In this document: positions 45,188 through 56,800 of the stretch, piece after piece
Numbering within the stretch: position 1 is the first letter of the stretch
How the letters are laid out: the number at the start of each line of letters is the position of its first letter
NCBI RefSeq assembly: GCF_026914265.1
Contig: NC_069130.1
Span: forward strand, 15,898,366-15,962,365
Length of the DNA stretch: 64,000 bases
Origin: Mya arenaria
Taxonomy: Eukaryota > Mollusca > Bivalvia > Myida > Myidae
Reading direction: 5' to 3'
Position numbers and translations under genes: made by a program
The notes under the pieces: generated by a model
What the model saw: the letters and a program-made list of their open reading frames with translations, nothing else
Told to the model about the DNA's origin: nothing
The model's database searches: none

Positions 45188-48100
45188 CTATTTATTACAG
45201 CAATCACAATCCATCACAGCTCTTGAAATAGAAGCTGCTGAAAACAACGTGAGCAAAATTGCCTTGTAGCCGATTCCTAACACTGCAATAGACTGCAGGG
45301 TGGCGATGATGCCTCCTGCAGGTACTGCACCGCCCCACCAGGCCATTAGGGAGGCGGCAATGGATTTAGCCATTATTCCCGCAGCCGTAAAACCTAGAGC
45401 TGGCAGACCAAACGTAACAAGGCTTATAAGTGCTAGAACTCCGCCAATTCCTATAGCTGCAGGCCCCCCAAGGCTCCAAAAGATACACTTGGATTGAGCA
45501 TCTGTGTATGCGACTCCGAGTTCACACCATAACTCTGAAATATACAACAATGTATAGTGTTTAAAAATTAAGCGAATTTGTATTTTTCAAGATAATAACG
45601 TGTGAGAAAAACAACGTTATCTACAAAAAAAATGTGTGTCGTTGATCTTCACCCGAAAACCATGATATTAAAGAGGTTGAAAGGTCAAACTAGAGCAATA
45701 AACGTCATTACGAATAAAAAAAAACATTGCTTGGACACAAGAACGATTATATGTCGAGATGCGGAAATAACACTTGAAATGCGAATTCAGATGCAGTTTC
45801 AAGGATATAGGTGCATAAGTGTATAAGGTACATGGGACATAATATGTGTCAGACAATTTAAAGTTGTTTGAAGGAAAATAACATATGTAAGTCAAAACTC
45901 AATGTAAAAGCAGTCTATGCTAAACATAAAACATTTTTGAGCCCATGACTGTATATTAAACAAGCTTGTTCAACATGCTGCTATTTTTATACCATATTTT
46001 ACTGAGTTAAGGGACATAACCTGTTTCAGCCCTATGTATGGTTAAAACTATCAAGCTAATGTGTGGTTAAATCATTTTAGTTAGTAATTGAATGTATCCT
46101 TAAATATTAACAAGAGACTGGAACTATTCGTTTAAATTGTTTTAATCAGTTGTTTTTTATAAAAATAAAGGTTGGTTCCAAGAATTCAAAAATAGAAGGT
46201 TGTGTTCAATTCCAGACGATTATTTGCAATGTCAGAGTTCATATTTAAAATATAATTATATTTTTAACGCTTTGAAAGCATTATAATTGTAGCTAGTTAT
46301 GATTATGAGTCTTCAATAAATAAATTAATGAGGCATTTTTATGTGAAATGTTAAAACGCTGTTCCACAACGTAAGCTATATTTCAATGGTTAACAAGTCA
46401 CCTTATATAGGACATCGTATTTTCAAAAGTACAATTTAACAAACACGGTCAGTTCAAATGAGCCCATCCTGACAAGTTAATGCAATATATTTGGTGTTAT
46501 ATGCGATGAAATATATTTCAGATCATATTTTACTAAGGCATGTGCTAATTTTGATTTGAAAATGTTAAGGAACAAGTTCAGAAGCCAAAAGTTTAAACTA
46601 AACCCCCGTTGAATTGTACTGGTTAAACGCCAAAGCCATACAACACAAAAAACAAAAAGTCACAAACAAGAAACATAGAACGACAGCACAAAACTTAACA
46701 AACAACACAGTGCATATATAGTATATAATAAACTAGGTATGTTTATCAAGGAATGTTAGGTTACGCCTTGAAACGAGTTGTAAATGGATAAACCAGTTTG
46801 TGTACACAACCTCACCCCAAAACTCTTGTAAGTCCGAGTCAACTGTGACAGAAAAGACTGATACTCAATAGCCTATTGAAAGCAATTGATAAAGTGTCAT
46901 GAGAGATTGTGTAATAATGTTTATGTTTCATTTACTAGCCACAAGATTGTTCAGGCCAATTTTAACTAGGTCAAAAGCCATAGCACTTGTTAGACCAAGT
47001 AGGATATGACAGAAACGGTAGTTGAAAGCACAATTTGTTTCCTATCATACCTTTGAACTTTTACCATTGTACGCGTAATGTGTATGGCCCTATATACGCC
47101 GAAATATTAAACTATAACCCTTTTCAACCCTTTTTTTAATTGGAAACGGTTACCGAACAATCCAAACTATATGTGTATACCTGTAAACGATTAATGACCT
47201 AAAGATAATGTCACCCATATCATTAAGGAAGCTTACTGCTGCAGGATCTCCATGTAAAATGAAAAGCTGGAAACATTGAGTCTGTGTCCTGGATGGCAGT
47301 GCGCATGTGCAGAACACAAGGTTCTCTATGTTCTCGCTCTCCGTAGCCATAAATGGATTCAGCAACGCAATGCAGCAAATTGTTAACAGTTCTGGAAAAT
47401 ATGAAAGTCGTACAATGCCACTATTCTTTATTTAAAACATTGGGTTAGGTAATAGTGTTGAAAGTATGTAACAAAATAGTTCACTACGGTATACGCAACA
47501 TTCCAAATAATAGTTCTAAATATATTCTTAACCTAAGTGGTAAGCCGGGGGAAAACCGGATGATGACCCAGTTGAGACCCGCTGGCACTAACCAGTGTGA
47601 TTAACGGACACTCTGATTAAGAATATCACTACAAAGACTTCAACTTACGTGCACGAGGCGTTTGTAATTTGAATGATTTCTTGAGTAAGCTTGCAGTTTG
47701 ACCTCTTGAAAGCATCTTTGATTTTCTGCACATCGGCACAAACGTCATCAGGCGCTTGGCATCCTGTAATGTCATTGTATTAGTGGGAGCGTTTTAGTGT
47801 CGCTTTTATGATTACTTAAACGCAAAAAACAAAATCAATGGCAATCATTGTATCAGGATCTTATTACAAAAATGTTTAAAACAATCCCATAGAGCAAACG
47901 CGTGTGAAAAATGCAAATATAAAAACGTTTTAAAATTTGTTTTACATTTAGTTTTGATGCACATTGGTTCGAGAGAAAACATACATGATTTACAATAGAT
48001 TTTGGTATATAATGTAGTTTTATGTTTTATTAAAATATTTTTTTCACAGAAACTTTATATCAGTGATTTGTTGAAGTTGTGTCTCAATTTTACGGAAGGT

Positions 48101-49330
48101 CTTTTAAACAATTCGTGTGACTCCCTAATGGTATGTATTGAAATTAGAAATACATTCAATGGAAAAGTTTAAAAAGGTGACGTAAATTAATTTTCTATTC
48201 CCAATGTTAAGAGCAGATATCTCTATTCCAATTGAAGCAACATGGGCAGTTAGGTAGTTGAAACAATTCTTAATTGTGTTACACGTAAAAAAGCTCGTAT
48301 GTTTTGGCCAATATCCGATCAATTCAATTTTTTTTACTTCCTTTGATTGCAGAATACCTACATATATAGAGAGTGCTAGTCTACAATAATATTTTCAAAA
48401 GATAAAAATGTCATAATGGTGATTTCGTGTTTTTGTTCTTACAGTCCAAATTCTATTGTGGAAGACACTGAACAAGAAATACATATTGTACTAACATTAC
48501 AAAATACACACATTCATACATATTCAATCACAACCTCTTGAGTCACCGCCCTCGAGCGGTCAGCAAAAAAACAAACAAAGATTCACTTTGTCATGGCTTT
48601 CAAACCTAACAGTTGTATAAAATGTATCCATTTACTCCCCGCTTACGATTTTAAAAACGAAGTCAATTCCCAAATAGCTATGCTTTTTTGTCATCAATGT
48701 AAAATAGCAATCTAAAGTTTAAGCTTTTACCATTCGACAGTGAATAGTACTGAATACATTGCTTAAACTTCAAATGAAGTTGTATGCATACATGTATACA
48801 ATAATCAATAGTCTGTCAATTGCAGTGATTAGAATGCGTGAGAAACTGCTCGCCTATCTTAAACATTAACAAAAGGCGATATACCACATGCTATCAGAAA
48901 GCACAAACAGGGTTTAAACGTTGGCATTTTGATGGAATTACATGCATATTCTAGTCCCTTAAGCCAATCTTGGCAATGGGGCGATTCCCTCGTGTAATGC
49001 CACAGTATCAATTTAAATCAACAATTTTGGAAATACGGCGCGTCCTTGATATTAAATGACTAAATTAACTGACCGTAATACAAATACATGGTTATTTAAG
49101 CTTGATCAGATTGATTTAATAAATGAAGTAAAAAATAAGAAACCTTACATGCGTAGCCGAAGGATATGTATCTCCAACAGGTGATAGTGAAACTGAACAG
49201 AACCAAATATTGTTTATAAATCTAAGAAGATAAATAAAGTTTAACAAATCATGAAAACGTTTAACATACCTGAAAAATCAACCATACTCATGACCATTAA
49301 ACCAAAAAGAAAACTTTTAATTCCATACAT
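45188..49330 (-). CDS. IFI27L: Secreted Cys-rich ISG12/IFI27-like protein, gene 2 (4 exons, 225 aa)
   Basis: Exons 49,270-49,330, 47,649-47,763, 47,237-47,391 and 45,188-45,534, GT/AG at each junction; 678 nt in frame. The signal peptide is [20 protein letters not shown]. The Cys module (residues 21-110) has [31 protein letters not shown] and TWRSCS; exon 3 is six nucleotides shorter than in genes 1 and 3, removing two residues before MFPA. The ISG12 domain starts [19 protein letters not shown], continues [20 protein letters not shown] and [17 protein letters not shown], and ends DCDCCNK. It is the most diverged of the three in both modules but fully open. Intron 3 has its own dispersed-repeat insertion (46,530-46,820). 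Function is inferred only from family: ISG12 proteins are hydrophobic, stress- or interferon-inducible. Confidence 0.85.
46530..46820 (-). repeat. Dispersed repeat, short copy 3, in intron 3 of gene 2
   Basis: Shares AACGCCAAAGCCATACAACA- and GGTATGTTTATCAAGGAATG-type blocks with 54,880-55,080 and, inverted, with 1,830-2,050. Gene 3 lacks it at the matching intron site (near 57,735), so it entered after the duplication of genes 2 and 3. Confidence 0.65.
47540..47615 (-). mobile_element. Decayed SINE remnant in intron 2 of gene 2
   Basis: Retains CCGGATGATGACCCAG and CACTAACCAGTGTGATTAAC, matching the better preserved copy at 26,535-26,651 in the same intron of gene 1. Confidence 0.6.
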
Positions 49331-49445
49331 TTCTACCGAATTATTAAGAATTTGTTATTTATACAACTTGTTATATCTGCAGGACAAATAATTGTGTACG
49401 ATATTCAATAATTTCAGAATGAGTAAATGTGTATCGAAGTTAAAT

Positions 49446-49496
49446 CGAACTAAGTACGATATATATGGAAAGACGTAAGGGACATTCTTATTGCTT
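49446..49496 (-). promoter_or_regulatory. Conserved promoter-like block of gene 2
   Basis: CTAAGTACGATATATATGG then AAAGACGTAAGGGACATT, the same block as upstream of gene 1, here about 120-165 bp upstream of the ATG. TATA-like ATATAT on the gene strand. Confidence 0.5.
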
Positions 49497-50267
49497 ATTG
49501 GTATTTGCCAATCGGCTTTTGCTTTTTATAACCAATAACTGTTTGAAAAAATCTTGTTGCGATTAACAAAATGTATCATTAATGATGATAAGTCAAACAC
49601 GCAAAATAATTTCGACTTTGCAAATATTTCCAACAGATTATGTTCAATGTTTACTTACAATTACAATATTATTATGTAAATTATTGAGTGTTGATATACT
49701 TGAGATGCACTGACAGTTTAAAGCATGCACTTTTGTGACCATATACTTAAATCAAAATAATCGTAAACAAACATTTTAATGGAATAGTTCTGTTCCAAAT
49801 GGCCTTATTTCCATATTATCAGGCTTTATAACGAGTGTCCTTGCCACATTCTTCAGTCAATAGTTGCTTAAGAATGGACAATGCATGATGCATGTCAATC
49901 GAAATTATCAGTATATTTCATCCGTAACGATTGATTGACTGACATGAAATACGGACCCATAGTTCCGTTATCCCTACAATACTGTAAACTTTCACATGCT
50001 GTTCAAAAACAGAATCATAACTTAACCAAACGTATTAATACAGAATGCAGGTTTTTCTTGAAACATTTCTTGGAACATTGTGTTTGTCAAATGCATACCA
50101 CCTTTTTGAGTAATCCTTCGTTAGCCCACAATTCAAGAATGGAAAAGGCTGTTATCATAATTAGTATTAATATTATCATCATTAATGGCGATAATTAGTA
50201 TTATTATTTCTCATGCCATGCCTCATGAATGCCTCTGTACTCCCCAGTGCACATGCGGGTGCTTCCA
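49497..50267. other. Upstream flank of gene 2, nothing recognised
   Basis: Partly alignable with 60,480-60,720 upstream of gene 3. A plus-strand open frame at 49,935-50,198 has no recognised domain. Confidence 0.4.
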
Positions 50268-50835
50268 AACAACTCAGTTAACCAATCCAATTGATGACTA
50301 AACGAGTTGGTGCAACTCAGTTAACCAATCCAATTGATGACTAAACGAGTTGGAAAAATCAGATAACCAATCCAATTGATGACTAAACGAGTTGGCACAA
50401 CTCAGTTAACCAATCCAATTGATGACTAAACGAGTTGGTGCAACTCAGTTAACCAATCCAATTGATGACTAAACGAGTTGGCACAACTCAGTCAACCAAT
50501 CCAATTGATGACTAAACGAGTTGGCGCAACTCAGTTAACCAATCCAATTGATGACTAAACGAGTTGGCGCAACTCAGTTAACCAATCCAATTGATGACTA
50601 AACGAGTTGGCGCAACTCAGTTAACCAATCAAATTGATGACTAAACGAGTTGGCGCAACTCAGTTAACCAATCCACTTGATGACTAGACGAGTTGGTGCA
50701 ACTCAGTTAACCAATCCACTTGATTACTAAACGAGTGGCCGCAACTCAGTGAACCAATCCAATTGATGACTAAACGAGTTGGCGCAACCCTGTTAACCAA
50801 TCCACTTGATGACAAAACGAGTTGGCGCAACGTTA
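50268..50835. repeat. 43-bp minisatellite, about 13 copies
   Basis: Head-to-tail units containing GCAACTCAGTTAACCAATCC and AATTGATGACTAAACGAGTTG, highly uniform with variation at a GC/TG/CA dinucleotide. There are no unique spacers, so it is not a CRISPR. It has no counterpart upstream of gene 3, so it grew after that duplication. Confidence 0.95.
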
Positions 50836-51349
50836 CATGAGGTCCCTACTCACATGTTTTTTACGTAACCGTGCGAACTGTATTTATAATGAACGTCCTA
50901 TTCATTGTAATGTATCAGTTGATTGATAGGAAGAACCTAAAATCAACGCTCTTAAACTTGAATTGACTTCCAGTTAATTTATTTTCTTACTTCCATGGTG
51001 AGGCACGGGACGAATAATTGATCAACATCCGGTTAGTCCCTCGCTGGTTTAAATAACACAATAACCATTCACGGGAAAATGTACTTCCGAAAATAGCTTT
51101 TTGTCACAAAATACATGATGCGGTTCAATAAAAATTGCAGACAGGTCCACAATGATACTCGCAGTGTAAGGACAAAAACTAGTGATGAACTTAGATAAGC
51201 TGAAACTACCATGACTTTATACAGGAAATCACTTCAAAGACTAGACGTCAGCCAATCATCAGAGAGTTACGGCTTTTCATAGACTACATTGATTGCATTA
51301 GTTGTAGCGGCAAAATCCAGAACGCCCAGTTACCATAGACAGCCATATA
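50836..51349. other. Intergenic, nothing recognised
   Basis: No supported feature. Confidence 0.4.
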
Positions 51350-52900
51350 TTGATATATACTATTAGCCAACTGATTGGTCACTGAAGACGCTCATTGCAA
51401 TTCATAACTCGCAATGTGTATCTTAGACTGTTGCTTACCTACGTCAGAAGTTTTGGATACCATCTATCAGACAGCACGTAGGAACTACGCTACGTCGATG
51501 GGTCAACAACCTCAAAGTAACAGGGAAGTCCTACAATGCATCGAGATTCAGCGATGAACCTCCCTTCTTTGTCGAGAGAGTTGGTTTCACCATAGACTTA
51601 CATATCAAAAAAGGCATAGACAGCAACAGAAAGTCCACATTTGTCTGGTTAAGTTAACACTCGAGTTGGCAGATTTCACCGAAAAATATTTTTTGCTGGC
51701 TTTTAGACTTTTCGTTAGCAGACGATCACAGCTTAGATTAATGATAGCCTACAAAGACACCAGCTTTTAAACTGTCGCCAGTCAGATACAACTTTGCGCA
51801 CCACTGAGTCTCTAAACTGCACTTACACAGAAAGAGATACAGTGGAAGTACACTTCAAAATCAGCATCCGGGAACTTCTTGACTGCACCTCATACATGTA
51901 TATTTGGCGGTTGTAATCTGCTTAATCCAAGTTTGGTTCACGAATCTTGTCTATTCCATTCATAGAGGCATGACCATGAACACTAAACAATTATAAATTC
52001 AGAAACAACCTGGACGTTTAGTTCATTGGTCACCTAATACGAAATCAATCAAACAAAACGGACACCACTCGACGGAGGTACATATATAGAAATACTTAAG
52101 TTCAGTTCAATGTATATATTCGCTTGATATTGTTTTGTTTCGAAATACTTTTTCATTTATTACTCTAGGATGCCTTTTATTGATTAGCACACATTTTAGT
52201 AAATATGATACAATTTATTGTAACTAGCCGTTGAGTTCTATTGCATTTTCCAATATTTGAGATTAAGCGACATACATACAAGTTATTGTCAAGTTTGTAA
52301 TTAATGATAGATTTGAATTCGTTAGCTATCGATGTAATTCAATATTTGTGCACAAGTATTGCTAGTTAAATATTTGAATAATCATAAACTGGAGTTTTGA
52401 CAAAATAAGAGTTCAAAACATTGAGTATTTTTGTTCAAATTTGCTTTGAGGGTAGAGCACTTAGAACTTAATTGGATATGATTTTCCTAATATAGTTCGT
52501 AATTGAACGCAGTCTAAACGCGATTTGTAAACCAAACAATTAATCAATTTGTCATGTCAATGCTACTTCATAATTAACATATCGCGTTACCTTGTGAAAC
52601 TTTAAATTTTAGCGCACTGTTTTCAGATCATCAATTTTAAAGATTTAACTGCTTGTAACAATGCAATTTAAATATGAAATATCTTACAACGTTTATACAT
52701 CAGTGTTCAAACGAGAAGTTCTTTAATTTCAATTCAAACATAGTTTTGAACTTGAGTTATTACAAGTTCCGCATGCACTGGCTGTTTGATATAAAGTTAT
52801 ACAGCCAGAGTTAAAGCTGTATAGTGTGCCTGTCATCAAAAAGATTTTTTAAAAAAGTATTTGGACTTCACAACTTCACCGAACAGTGTCATTTTGGCAT
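51350..52900. repeat. Segmental duplicate upstream of gene 2 (pairs with 60,750-62,790)
   Basis: Direct copy of the region upstream of gene 3, with conserved tracts such as CTACGCTACGTCGATGGGTC, AACAACCTCAAAGTAACA, CAACAGAAAGTCCACATTTG and TATAGTGTGCCTGTCA. Indels break any shared reading frame, so it looks non-coding. The copies share long stretches at roughly 85-90% identity by eye. Confidence 0.75.
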
Positions 52901-53514
52901 GATTCAGAATTTCAAAACTCTAATCATTGGTTTCGTACAATATGTAAGGGGTTGATATGTACAAACTAGGTCGAGTTCCTAAACATGCTCTTGATGCGTC
53001 CTTTTATACATATCTACGAGTAAGCTATGCCTTGTTATTGTGGGTATACACGGATGGATAAAATAGAAATATATCGAGGGTAATTTCCCCCAAATAGGTA
53101 TTTGCGTTTAATGCAAATATTTGCCCCTTGTCCTTGGGTAATTTTCCTACAGATACAAATTTGCCGTCATATAAAAGGGGTGTAAATAAATGCAAGAACC
53201 GATTTGCTCCTTAGAGTATTTAAATTTTGCAAGGAATTTTCAGAACATAAATACAATCCTTTTCTGTTGAGTTTCATGCACTGTCTTTATTTTTACACTC
53301 AAATTTGGAATAGCTAAGCGTGAAGTTTTACTAGTCACAAATCCTGATTGAGTCTTTTTAAATTGTATCGCACTTTGCTGTGGGTGGCATCGTTATCTTG
53401 ATAGTAGCGATTGGTGTCCGTTTCAAATGTCGCTATCCAAACAGAGTGATAAGGTGTGCGCGTCCTTTCGCGGAGTTCACAGGTTATCCTATCGCAGTTT
53501 TATGGCATCATATT
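52901..53514. other. Intergenic, nothing recognised
   Basis: No supported feature. A tract near 53,080-53,170 is rich in short repeated CAAATATTTGCC-like motifs. Confidence 0.35.
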
Positions 53515-53830
53515 AAAGCCTCTTCTTTCTACAAGAAACTGTAAGTTATTTCAAGATTGCTCTTGAGTTGATCACTTATTGATAAACTTATAACCAATTT
53601 ACATGTAATAATTTAAATCCGTATTTCTGAGTTAACAGTTATTTTCTAAAGATGTAACGCCAGTATACTGCATGAGTTCTTTATATTCATTGATTACTTT
53701 TCGCAACAATTGCACTCCATCGCAGCTCTTGAGATAGCAGCTTTTGAAAGAAACGTGCCCAAAATTGCCTTGTACCCGATTCCTGCAGAATATATATATA
53801 ACACTGCAATAAACTGTAGAGTGGCGATGC
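53515..53830 (-). pseudogene. Fragment of ISG12-like exon 4 with 3' flank, downstream of gene 3
   Basis: On the minus strand, ATLQFIAV is followed by an AT-rich insertion and [20 protein letters not shown] to ECNCCEK and a stop at about 53,697. Its 3' flank (53,515-53,696) matches that of gene 1 (23,220-23,390). Directly upstream lies the intact last exon of gene 3. It is a partial tandem duplicate of the last exon, comparable with but different in extent from the one after gene 1. Confidence 0.75.
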
Positions 53831-53852
53831 CTTAGTTCTTTATATTTATTGA

Positions 53853-56800
53853 TTACTTTTCGCAGCAATTACAATCCATCGCAGCTCTTGAGATAGCAGC
53901 TGCTGAGAACAACGTGGCCAAAATTGCCTGGTAGCCGATTCCTAAGACAGCAACCGACTGCATGGTGGCGATGATGCCTCCCAACAAGCCCATGAAGGGG
54001 GCGGCATTGAAATTGGCCATTATTCCCGCAGCTCCAAAACCCAAAGCTGGCGGACCAAATGTAACAAGGGCTATAAGAGCTAGAACGCCTGTAAATCCTA
54101 CAGCTGCAGGACCCCCAAGGCACCAGAAAATACATCTGAATTGATCTTTTGTGTATTCGTGACCGATTTCACACCAGACCTCTGAAAAATTTAAAAAAGA
54201 TGCATTGTAATTTTGATAAATTAAGCTGATGTTGGAACGTTTCAAGACAATTATGTGCGGAACGAAGAACTACATCTACAATCTGTTTTTGTCGTTGATC
54301 TTCTTCCGTAAATACTGTTCTTGTAGCAGGTAAAAATGGGCATTGTACACCAGATTAGCACTAACATTATTTTTTTCAGTAACTAATCTCAATTATTTAA
54401 TAGAATGTGTTACGCTTCGATATCATATAAATTGTATTATATTAGGGTACCTAAATTTATAATATATTTAACTTGGTTATAACACGCATAAGGAATGAAT
54501 TCTACTAGGTAGACATACCAGTAATCTTTTATAACGGAAATTACGGATTTTTTAATGGAAAAGTACGAAATAACTGCTAAACTACTAAATTGTAAACTAT
54601 GTGGTACTTCTGTTTCAATGCATCGTACACATTAATACCAAGTCTATATCAGTTTTCGACAATTTTCTTTTTTTCTTGCAAATTGATCATCTGGTGCACA
54701 GTTGCTTTAATGGTGTAGGGGCTAAATTTTAGAAGCTACGTGCGACCTACCATGTGTAAAACAATTAAAAGTGACACAATTATTCAAAACCAATATATAC
54801 ACATGTATAACAAGTATAAATTTTGAGCGATAAATCTTACAATATTTATGCAAAAAATACCGGAAACAAGCTCAGTAGCAAAAAGTTTAAACATAAACCC
54901 GGTTTAGTGGCACTGGGCAAACGCCAAAGACATAGAACACAAAATCACAAACAAGAAACATAGATAATTTGTATGTTTATTAAGAATTGTTAGGTACCGC
55001 CTTGGAACGGTCAGTAAAATGTAAATTTACTGGGGGTTTAAACCAGTTTATGTGCACAAACCTCACGCTTATCCCAACAATCCTTAAAGCGACAGTCCGC
55101 AAATCGGGCAAATTAGTCATGAAAAAAAAAAATTCATCTATGTGTTGATAAGCATTCCTGACTGACGAATCCAAAAAAAATTTGGTTCAAATCGACCTAG
55201 AAATGAGTTTTTCGTGTCATTTTCAATATCTCTTCTTAACTATATGCCCCCGAGAGTTAACGGTTATATAAATAGAAAAAACAGTGGGATTCCAAAGTTC
55301 TTGCGCATGCGCAGGGCGATACTATTTCCCGGTCTCTCCTCGTAAAATCCGGTCTCATCCGGTCTCATAATTCCCGGTTCATAACTTATGGCCCCAGGCA
55401 ACGGATTGTGTTGCTGATGTTTATACCACGATTTTGACAATCTTATTTGTTTTTATATGTAACAAAATGGTATAAAATATATAAACATTATGTCTTAATT
55501 TATGCAATTTGTTATAGGTATACACTATTTATGCAATTCGTGTTAAAGGTGTAGAGAAAGATGCGATGCAGTACAAATGCTCATGTTTTTTGCATAAAAG
55601 ATTGATGACGGCTAGAGTATGAAGTAACTTAGAATTGCACCTTTTAAATTATGTTATGTTATGTTATTGTTCTTCCTTTTATGTTTACCCCCCCCCCCCC
55701 GACATCAAATTGTTTAAGCATAAATGATTACAATTGAAAAATTCCATGTTTGCATATCCGACTCATATCTGATTTACATATAGTCAAGCATTGTTATTTT
55801 TTGTATTACTATTATCAATAGTATACTTATAACTGAATTTAATATGAAAAAAACACACACTCAATGTGTTTGTTATTCATGACATTAATTTCAGTACATG
55901 TGCATATTTCATGTTTTTATCTTTGCCTAAATTTATTTTATGTTTTATTGATATAAAATTTGAAATAAATAGTGACATAATTATCATCAAATATCTAATG
56001 TTTTAATCAACTGTAATCTTTTGTAATCCTATTACCCCCCGCGGTCATTAACACCTTTTTGATCACGCCCGATAGCTATTATAAAACAGAGACCGGAGGA
56101 GACCGGGACCGGATGAGACCGGGACCGGGAAATTGTATCGCCCCCAAGAGTAGTCGGAAAAACCGTAGACCTACTTTCTCTTTTGCCGTCTAAAAATAGC
56201 AACTTTCGGCAATTTTCAATTTGTTAAATCTAAGTTATTAAAGCGATTTTTTAAAAAATAATTGCGGTTCAGTCGGTCTGAAACAATGTGGAACTTATTA
56301 AAAACTTTTGAAATACGGTTACTTTTGCGGACTGTCGCTTTAATAAAGATAAAACGCAAAAGGTAAATCTATCAAAGTATGTTTAACTTGAGGAAAATTA
56401 TGAATAAAACAAATAATAATAAACGTAAAGGTAAACCCCAAGTACTTCTATGATTAAAGATCCCAACTCAATCTGCAGACGGAGGGAAACAATTCAGACC
56501 ACCTTATGCAAACACTTTTTAAAGATACGATGCAGTCATTGTTAGAAACTAAAAACATCCCACACAGTCTGCCTTATAAAATAAAAGGTTTAAAACTGTG
56601 TAATCATAGAGTTTCATCATTGTACTAAAACTAGGAACAAATAAAGAAAAACATTATTAAAAATAAAAGCGACTTGTATTTGCTAATCTCTCCTTCCAAA
56701 TGATTTGAAAATGTAAAATATTTGAAGAAAATGAAGAAAATGAAGTCACATGCCATAACACTCGGAATCAGCCAGAACGTGTTCGCCAAATACGGTTTTA

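Noticed and set aside
50268-50835. Regular repeats resembling a CRISPR array
   Set aside because: The 43-bp units are contiguous without unique spacers, the setting is a eukaryotic genome and no cas genes are present.
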